A stretch of DNA of 64,000 bases from Escallonia rubra (Eukaryota; Streptophyta; Magnoliopsida; Escalloniales; Escalloniaceae), in NCBI GenBank assembly GCA_033065855.1, contig JAVXUO010002042.1:1-64000 (forward strand). The letters run 5' to 3'. How positions within the stretch are numbered: position 1 is the first letter of the stretch; every line of letters starts with the position of its first letter. The notes beneath the pieces were generated by a model. The model saw only the letters and a list, made by a program, of their open reading frames with translations. It had not been told where the DNA came from and searched no databases. Shown piece after piece: positions 57,733 to 64,000 of the stretch. The position numbers and the translations under genes were made by a program.

Positions 57733-59015
57733 TGTTAACCCTACGGTTATTTAACCTAGGATTATATTTGATTTTGATGATAACTAACATTGATGATTAT
57801 GCTGTCTAACATGCATTGAGTTGATGAAGCAATAGGAACAATCTCATACTCATGCAAACGGATTATTAGACGAGCAACACGATCAAAGACTCTCAACGGA
57901 ACGCATCAAAGAGGAAATTCGACGATTGAAGTTTTCATGCTTTTATTTCCGTCTTTGTAAACTAGACATAGAGAGATGATCGTTACGATGACTGTATACC
58001 TAGAACTTGCCCATAGGTTTCCCTTGCTTGCATAAAAAGTTTTTCATGCTTTAAAAACAGGAAACTGCATTTTCAGGGATGCAGTCGACTGCATTGGGAT
58101 GCAGTCGACTGCATGTTGGGCAGTAGGGTATTACAGTCGACTGCATTGAATGCAGTCGACTGCAATACTTCCAGTAGCTCATTACAGTCGACTGCATTGC
58201 ATTGCAGTCGACTGCAAGTTGGAATTTTGAAATTCCAACGGCTACTTTTTGGGTTACAGTCGACTGCAATGGGCATTGCAGTCGACTGCATTTACCGTTT
58301 GGCGCATTTAATGCCCTACCTAACCCCAAACGGTCATATTTATTCCCAGCTCTATAAATACTCATTTTGGGCATTGTTTTCATTCATCAATTGCATTCAA
58401 AGCTCTCCTATCTTTCATATTCTCAAAGATCAAAGCAATTGTTCAAATCTCTCTTGTTTTCATTGATTTCTCATCCTTTTCAAGAGAGCATTTATTGTGA
58501 GCTTACATTAGAGAGAGATACACTTTCATAAGTCATCATACACTCATCTCTCTTGTTCTAGTACTTCAACTTGTACTCATCTACTTCTTAAGAGTGAAAT
58601 CTTGTACTCATTTCTTCATTGAAAGGTTCTTGTATCAAAGCTTGGGGTTGTCAAGCTTTGGAGCTTTGGGTTTGTCAAAGCTTGTTCTTGATGTGGGTAT
58701 AGCATCAAGGGATTGTAAGAGGTTCGATCTTGACCCGTAAGGAAGATCATACTAGTGGATTCTAGGGCCTTTCAAGGGACTTCCTTGAAGGGGTGGACGT
58801 AGGCTTGTGGGTATATCAAGCCGAACCATTTAATTCTCATTGTCAAGTATCTCTAAACCCTTCTCTCTTTACATTATTGTTTTACATATTGTGTTGAGAT
58901 TGATTGTTTGTTTACTTGAGTTTTTGAGATTAAGGTTTGTTGGTTGTTATATTTTAAAGTAGTCTTAAAACCCTATTCACCCCCCCCCCCCTCTAGGGTT
59001 ATTTTATTGGTTTCA
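57733..59015 (+). repeat. 5' LTR of the Sirevirus-type element
   Basis: Runs from TGTTAACCC to TTTCA just before the primer-binding site, about 1.28 kb, typical for Sireviruses. A TATA box TCTATAAATA lies at 58351-58360. A 200-base cluster of palindromes lies upstream of it. A C-run at 58980-58991 lies near the end. The left border is inferred from the TG start and is not proved by a target duplication. Confidence 0.72.
58078..58292. repeat. Eight copies of the palindrome CAGTCGACTG in the LTR U3
   Basis: Copies start at 58082, 58102, 58134, 58153, 58185, 58205, 58257 and 58279. They come in pairs about 20 bases apart, the pairs repeating every 51-52 bases, with the last pair offset by a further hairpin (TTGGAATTTTGAAATTCCAA). 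They end about 60 bases before the TATA box, a position for an enhancer-like array. Confidence 0.95.
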
Positions 59016-59017
59016 AG

Positions 59018-59030
59018 TGGTATCAGAGCC
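59018..59030 (+). other. Primer-binding site, initiator tRNA-Met type
   Basis: TGGTATCAGAGCC, complementary to the 3' end of plant tRNA-Met, the usual primer of copia elements, directly after the LTR. Confidence 0.93.
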
Positions 59031-59074
59031 TCGGCTCTTGTTATATTGGGTAACGCCAAGAGAGTTAATCGATC

Positions 59075-60841
59075 ATGGCTTATGTTGGGGGTATGGAGGG
59101 TAGTTCTACCACTAGGCCTCCATTGTTTAATGGGACCAACTATAGTGCGTGGAAAGTTAAGATGAAAATCTATTTAGAATCTCAAGACTATGAGATGTGG
59201 GATATTGTTGAGAATGGCCCATTCATTCCGATAAAGGTGGTTGACAAGGTTGAAGAGCCTAAATCAAAATCGGAGTATAGTGATCATGACAAGAAGATGA
59301 TTTGCATGAATGCTAGAGCGAAAAATTGTCTTGTATGTGCTTTAGACACTAATGAACTCAATAGAGTCATTATGTGTAATTCCGCTAAGAGTATTTGGGA
59401 TACTCTTCAAGTCACTCATGAAGGGACTTCTCTTCTTAGAGATTCCAAGATGAACTTATTGTTTAGAGATTATGAGTTATTCCATATGCTTTCAAATGAA
59501 TCTATTACGGATATGAATACTCGTTTTACTAACATTGTGAACCCTTTGAAGCAATTGGGTAAGGAATTCACTAATGGTGATCTAGTGAGAAAAGTGATTA
59601 GGTCCTTACCAAGAGCTTGGGATGCAAAGATCACCGCCATCCAAGAATCAAAGAATCTCAACATCTTTCCTCTTGATGAATTGATGTGCTCACTCATGAC
59701 GTACGAAATGCAACTCAAGACTTTTGATCAAGAGGACGTCAAGAAGAAGCCTACATCAATTGCTCTTAAAGCTTCATCTTCAAACCTTGAGTCAAGTGAT
59801 GATGATGAAGAATTTAATGAAGAGGATATGGCATTGGTTGCAAAGAACTTCAAGAAGTTCTTGAGATTTAGAAGAAATGATGGGAGAAGACAACAAAATA
59901 CTAGCAACGAAGAGAGGCTTTGCTACAAATGCCACAAGCCGGGACACATGAAGATGGATTGTCCCATCTACAAAAAGGAGAAGAAGGAAAGAAGAGATGT
60001 ATGGGAAAAAGCTAAAAGAAGACAATTCTCTAAGAAAGAGAACAAGGAGAAGGAAAGAGCAATGAATGCCGAACACACTTCAACATGGAGTGACTTTGAT
60101 TCAAGTGATGAAGAGAATGATCAAGCAAATGTGTGCTTCATGGCAAATGATGAGGTAAGCTTTTCTTCCGGTAGTGATAGTGATAATGAAAGTTTTGAAG
60201 ATGCTTATGATAGCTTATATGAGGAATCCAAGAAAATTTTCAAGAAAAATATTATTTTGTCTAAGAAATTTCTTGAAGCTAATAAGCAAATTGAAAAGTT
60301 GATAATGGAAAATGAAAAGTTGCATGCCAAGAATGAATGCATGTCTAGCCATTTATATGTAGAGCATGTGAATAACAATTTGGTTGATTTACTTGTTAAC
60401 ACTCCTAGCTCAAAACAAATCTCTTCCAAAACTTTGGCTTTAGAAAAACAAAATAAAGATTTACAAGTTGAGATTTGTGATTTAAGAAAATGTCTTGAAA
60501 AATTTGTTGATGGTCAAAACAATTTGGATGTCATGCTTGGACGCCAAAGAATTGGCCTAAACAAAGGCGGTCTTGGATTAGATCCCATGGCCATGCCTCC
60601 TAAAGTTTTGCAACAACAAGCTAGGTTGAATATTCTTACAAAACGACCAAAGAACTATTGCACACCTTTTACACATTGTGGTTGGTGCAACAAGAAAGGG
60701 CATACGACTAATCATTGTCCTTGTAGAATTGTTTTTGTTAGAGGTAGAAAGAAAATGTGGATTGTGAAAGGTCAAGAATACAAATGCAAGACTAACACCC
60801 AAGGACCCAAGAAAATTTGGGTACCAAAAGTCATCACTTGA
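59075..60841 (+). CDS. gag: Gag of the Sirevirus-type copia element
   Basis: 588 residues. A UBN2/DUF4219-type capsid region comes first (PPLFNGTNYSAWKVKMKIYL, then AKSIWDTLQVTHEGT), followed by an acidic linker, the CCHC knuckle CYKCHKPGHMKMDC near residue 282, a coiled-coil-like stretch (about 395-500) and a second knuckle-like CGWCNKKGHTTNHC near 535. It packages the RNA into cytoplasmic particles. The extended C-terminal half is a Sirevirus trait. The start is the first ATG of the frame soon after the primer site. Pol follows in another frame 77 bases later; Sireviruses are reported to separate gag and pol by frame. Confidence 0.9.
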   Translation: MAYVGGMEGSSTTRPPLFNGTNYSAWKVKMKIYLESQDYEMWDIVENGPFIPIKVVDKVEEPKSKSEYSDHDKKMICMNARAKNCLVCALDTNELNRVIMCNSAKSIWDTLQVTHEGTSLLRDSKMNLLFRDYELFHMLSNESITDMNTRFTNIVNPLKQLGKEFTNGDLVRKVIRSLPRAWDAKITAIQESKNLNIFPLDELMCSLMTYEMQLKTFDQEDVKKKPTSIALKASSSNLESSDDDEEFNEEDMALVAKNFKKFLRFRRNDGRRQQNTSNEERLCYKCHKPGHMKMDCPIYKKEKKERRDVWEKAKRRQFSKKENKEKERAMNAEHTSTWSDFDSSDEENDQANVCFMANDEVSFSSGSDSDNESFEDAYDSLYEESKKIFKKNIILSKKFLEANKQIEKLIMENEKLHAKNECMSSHLYVEHVNNNLVDLLVNTPSSKQISSKTLALEKQNKDLQVEICDLRKCLEKFVDGQNNLDVMLGRQRIGLNKGGLGLDPMAMPPKVLQQQARLNILTKRPKNYCTPFTHCGWCNKKGHTTNHCPCRIVFVRGRKKMWIVKGQEYKCKTNTQGPKKIWVPKVIT

Positions 60842-60917
60842 TTTGTGTTTATAGGTATGTCTCAAAGCAAAAACTAGTAGCAAGAAGTGGATTCTTGATA
60901 GTGGATGCTCAAGACAT

Positions 60918-63900
60918 ATGACCGGCAACATATCTCTTTTCACATCGATTGATCTTAAGGAAGGAGGAAATGTGACCTTTGGTGACAATTCTCAAGGAAG
61001 AATCAAAGGTAAAGGAACTATTGGTAAGGAACCACATTCAATTGAGAATGTGTTATATGTTGAAGGATTGAAGCATAACTTGCTTAGTATTAGTCAATTT
61101 AGTGATAAAGGTTTTAAAGTTATCTTTGAGGCTTCTCAATGCACTATACTATCTTTGAAGAACAATGAAACTATTTTGGTTGGTAGTAGAGATAATAATG
61201 TTTACTCCATTCAATTAAATGATTTAGCTAACCAAGATGTCAAGTGTCTTAGTGCTATTAGTGAAACATCTTGGCTTTGGCATCGAAGACTTGGTCACAT
61301 GCACATGGAGCACTTGAAGGATATTTCAAGCAAAGAACTTGTGAGGGGTCTCCCGAAGATCAAGTTTGAGAAAGATAAAGTATGTGATGCTTGTCAAATG
61401 GGTAAGCAAAAGAAGGTCTCTCACAAACCGAAGAAAATGGTATCTACTTCTAGACCCTTGCAATTACTTCATATGGATTTGTTTGGACCAATTCCAACTA
61501 CTAGTCTTGGTGGTAAATCATATTGTTTTGTTATTGTTGATGACTTTTCTCGCTATACTTGGACTTTCTTTTTGGCTACCAAAGATGAATCTCTAAATGT
61601 GTTCACTTCATTTGCAAAACGTGTTCAAAATCAAAAAGGTTATTTGATTACAAACATTCGAAGTGATCATGGTAGAGAATTTGAAAATTCAAAAATAGGA
61701 GCCTTGTGTGATGACTTTGGGATATCACATAATTTTTCGGCTCCTAGAACTCCTCAACAAAATGGTGTTGCCGAAAGAAAGAATAGGTCTTTGCAAGAAG
61801 CGGCAAGAACAATGCTTAACGAATATGGTTTACCTAAATACTTTTGGGCGGAGGCGGTCAATTGTGCATGTTTTGTTCTTAATAGAGTTATCTTGCGAAA
61901 AATTTTGTTAAAAACCCCTTATGAGCTTTTTAATGATAAGAAACCTAAGGTGAGCTTTTTTAGAGTCTTTGGTTGCAAATGTTTTGTTTTAAATACCAAG
62001 GATCACCTTAGCAAATTTGATTCCAAAACCTTTGAGGGTATTTTTCTTGGTTACTCTAATAATAGTATGGCTTATAGAGTTTATAATAAAAGTACTTTGG
62101 TTGTTGAAGAATCCATTAATGTTACTTTTGATGAGACTAATCCTTTTCTTCGGAGGACTAACATTGTTAATGTAGATGACATGGACAATGACTTGAGAAC
62201 TTTGGACATAAGTGATACACTACAAGGCAACCCCAAAGAAATTGATCTAGGGGAGCAACCATCAAGTTCTCAAAGGGGAAATGAGGAAGCAATCAATGAT
62301 GCTTCAAACTTGGACGACTCTCAAGAATTACCAAAAGATTGGACTTACAAAAAGGATCATCCAAGCGATCAAATCTTAGGTAATCCTTCGAGTGGGGTAA
62401 GAACTCGACGCTCTCTTCAACAACATGTTAATATAGCGTTTCTTTCCCAAATTGAACCGAAGAAATTCTCCGAAGCTCTACATCATGAATCTTGGATGCT
62501 TGCTATGCAAGAAGAGCTAGTTCAATTTGAAAGAAATCAAGTTTGGACCCTTGTGCCTAAACCTCAAAACTTTAGGATTATAGGCACAAAATGGATTTTT
62601 AGAAACAAACTTGATGAATCCGGAGTCGTGGTTAGAAACAAGGCTAGATTAGTGGCCCAAGGTTATAACCAAGAGGAAGGAATTGATTTTGATGAAACTT
62701 ATGCACCGGTAGCTAGACTTGAATCTATTAGAATGCTTTTAGCTTTTGCTTGCTATAGAGATTTTAAACTCTTTCAAATGGATGTCAAGAGTGCCTTTCT
62801 AAATGGTTTTATTTCGGAGGAGGTCTATGTGGCTCAACCTCCCGGCTTTGAACATGAAAAATTTCCAAACCATGTTTTCCGTCTTAGCAAAGCTCTTTAT
62901 GGTTTAAAACAAGCTCCTAGAGCTTGGTATGAAAGGCTAAGTAATTTTCTTTTAGAAAATGGTTTTTCAAGAGGAAAACTTGACACCACTCTTTTTATAA
63001 AATCTAAGGGCAATGACTTATTGTTGGTGCAAATTTATGTTGATGATATTATATTTGGTGCTACTAATGGTTCCTTGTGCGAAGAGTTTGCTTCTTGTAT
63101 GAGTAAGGAGTTTGAAATGAGCATGATGGGAGAACTCACATTCTTCCTTGGATTGCAAATCAAACAAAGCAAGGATGGAATCTTTATCAACCAAGCCAAA
63201 TACACCAAAGAGCTACTCAAGAGATTTGACATGGAAGCATCAAATGCTTTTGACACTCCAATGAGCTCTTCATTAAAGCTTGATAAAGATGAAAAGGGTA
63301 AGGATGTTGATATTAAGCGCTATCGAGGTATGATCGGATCACTCCTTTACCTTACCGCAAGTAGACCCGATATAATGTTTAGTGTTTGTTTATGTGCTAG
63401 ATTTCAAGCTTGTCCTAAGGAATCTCATTTGATTGCCGTCAAGAGAATCCTTAGATATCTTAAGGGCACTCACGATTTAGGGTTATGGTTTCCTAGAAAC
63501 ACTTCATTTTTTGACCTAATTGGTTACTCCGACGCCGACTATGCCGGTTGCAAAACCGAGCGGAAAAGTACTAGTGGAGGTTGCCAATTCCTAGGTCACT
63601 CTCTTGTTTCTTGGAGTTCCAAAAAGCAAAATTCGGTTGCACTCTCTACCACCGAAGCCGAATATATGGCGGTTGGTGCTTGTTGTGCACAAATTCTTTG
63701 GATGAAACAAACCCTTTTGGATTTTGGACTCAAGTATGATCACATACCTATATTATGTGATAATACTAGTGCCATTGATTTGACCAAAAATCCTATCCAA
63801 CATTCACGCACAAAGCACATAGAAATCAAACACCATTTTATCCGTGATCATGTGCAAAAAGGTGATATTGTTCTAGATTTCGTGGACACAAATCACCAAT

Positions 63901-63983
63901 TAGCGGACATCTTCACTAAACCTCTTGATTCGAAGAGGTTTTCCGCTCTTAGAAGAGAACTTGGCATGTCTTCACCTATGTGA
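60918..63983 (+). CDS. pol: Pol of the Sirevirus-type copia element (protease, integrase, RT, RNase H)
   Basis: The 1021 residues counted from the ATG underestimate the frame, which is open from about 60855 and holds the protease motif [13 protein letters not shown] across the ATG. Then come the GAG-pre-integrase zinc region ([25 protein letters not shown]), the integrase core ([29 protein letters not shown]), copia reverse transcriptase ([35 protein letters not shown]) and RNase H ([19 protein letters not shown]). The domain order integrase before RT defines copia. The frame ends 17 bases before the window edge, so any downstream env-like frame or the 3' LTR cannot be seen. Confidence 0.93.
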   Translation: MTGNISLFTSIDLKEGGNVTFGDNSQGRIKGKGTIGKEPHSIENVLYVEGLKHNLLSISQFSDKGFKVIFEASQCTILSLKNNETILVGSRDNNVYSIQLNDLANQDVKCLSAISETSWLWHRRLGHMHMEHLKDISSKELVRGLPKIKFEKDKVCDACQMGKQKKVSHKPKKMVSTSRPLQLLHMDLFGPIPTTSLGGKSYCFVIVDDFSRYTWTFFLATKDESLNVFTSFAKRVQNQKGYLITNIRSDHGREFENSKIGALCDDFGISHNFSAPRTPQQNGVAERKNRSLQEAARTMLNEYGLPKYFWAEAVNCACFVLNRVILRKILLKTPYELFNDKKPKVSFFRVFGCKCFVLNTKDHLSKFDSKTFEGIFLGYSNNSMAYRVYNKSTLVVEESINVTFDETNPFLRRTNIVNVDDMDNDLRTLDISDTLQGNPKEIDLGEQPSSSQRGNEEAINDASNLDDSQELPKDWTYKKDHPSDQILGNPSSGVRTRRSLQQHVNIAFLSQIEPKKFSEALHHESWMLAMQEELVQFERNQVWTLVPKPQNFRIIGTKWIFRNKLDESGVVVRNKARLVAQGYNQEEGIDFDETYAPVARLESIRMLLAFACYRDFKLFQMDVKSAFLNGFISEEVYVAQPPGFEHEKFPNHVFRLSKALYGLKQAPRAWYERLSNFLLENGFSRGKLDTTLFIKSKGNDLLLVQIYVDDIIFGATNGSLCEEFASCMSKEFEMSMMGELTFFLGLQIKQSKDGIFINQAKYTKELLKRFDMEASNAFDTPMSSSLKLDKDEKGKDVDIKRYRGMIGSLLYLTASRPDIMFSVCLCARFQACPKESHLIAVKRILRYLKGTHDLGLWFPRNTSFFDLIGYSDADYAGCKTERKSTSGGCQFLGHSLVSWSSKKQNSVALSTTEAEYMAVGACCAQILWMKQTLLDFGLKYDHIPILCDNTSAIDLTKNPIQHSRTKHIEIKHHFIRDHVQKGDIVLDFVDTNHQLADIFTKPLDSKRFSALRRELGMSSPM

Positions 63984-64000
63984 CTAAATGTTATATCTCT

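Larger units (their letters stand above)
57733..64000 (+). mobile_element. Sirevirus-type Ty1/copia retrotransposon, 3' end outside window
   Basis: 5' LTR starting TGTTAACCC at 57733, a tRNA-Met primer-binding site at 59018, gag (59075-60841) and pol (60918-63983) in copia order: protease, integrase, reverse transcriptase, RNase H. The long gag with two CCHC-like fingers and the N-terminal RPPLFNGTNYSAWKVKM signature point to the Sirevirus lineage. What is visible looks whole; both long frames are open. The 3' LTR is beyond the window, so age cannot be judged from LTR divergence. Open frames suggest it is fairly young. Confidence 0.93.

Noticed and set aside
57401-57790. 129-codon Pro/Leu/Ser-rich frame on the minus strand
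   Set aside because: It is the complement of purine-rich simple sequence running into the LTR; no motif.

Overview
This is a nuclear segment from a flowering plant, made almost entirely of transposable elements and fossil virus. The evidence is the mix of families: CACTA, MULE, hAT and Stowaway DNA transposons, a Sirevirus-type copia element, a solo LTR and an endogenous caulimovirid. Plant-type TTTAGGG repeats and a fragment of a CC-NBS-LRR resistance gene agree with this. I see no intact host gene and no tRNA, rRNA or CRISPR array. Species cannot be named from the sequence.

Layout. (1) 1-9566: a CACTA (En/Spm) transposon on the minus strand whose 3' end lies off the left edge. It carries a TnpA-like gene (57-1819) and a four-exon Tnp2 transposase gene (1973-5631) with clean splice sites. 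Its long 5' region holds a 265-bp imperfect palindrome, 160-bp and 21-bp tandem repeats, an interstitial telomere-type array and a piece of an NLR leucine-rich-repeat gene. It ends at 9566 with the CACTA terminal sequence. (2) 9567-11356: the 5' end of a second CACTA element in the same orientation, so the two appear nested. (3) 11357-13637: non-coding DNA with a cluster of short perfect palindromes and an 80-bp palindromic minisatellite. (4) 13647-16739: a non-autonomous MULE with a 9-bp target duplication; a hAT element (14898-16416, 8-bp target duplication) sits inside one of its terminal repeat arms. (5) 16749-20519: AT-rich DNA with diverged repeats and an LTR-derived repeat.

(6) About 20526-43111: a 22-kb cluster of an endogenous pararetrovirus (Caulimoviridae), four copies in alternating orientation (+, -, +, -). 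It is bounded by, and contains, TA microsatellites. The second copy (25767-33893) looks whole across its movement-protein, coat-protease-RT-RNase H polyprotein and transactivator-like frames. The third is an almost identical inverted partner. The first copy is more diverged and broken, and the fourth is a fragment.

(7) 43111-52510: AT-rich DNA with tandem duplications, a solo LTR with a 5-bp target duplication (46645-48153), two Stowaway MITEs in a duplicated 0.7-kb block, and an LTR-derived repeat that carries a foreign, organelle-like insert. (8) 52511-55030: a GC-rich non-coding repeat block. (9) 55039-56695: a second hAT element with an 8-bp target duplication and the tail of its transposase. 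(10) 57733-64000: a Sirevirus-type copia element with 5' LTR, primer-binding site, gag and pol; its 3' LTR lies off the right edge.

The genes act as separate mobile elements, not as one pathway. TnpA and Tnp2 would together mobilise the CACTA element. The virus frames would together form a pararetrovirus cycle (movement, encapsidation and reverse transcription, translation transactivation), and gag and pol a copia cycle. The most notable structure is the pararetrovirus cluster, whose inverted near-identical copies could give double-stranded RNA.
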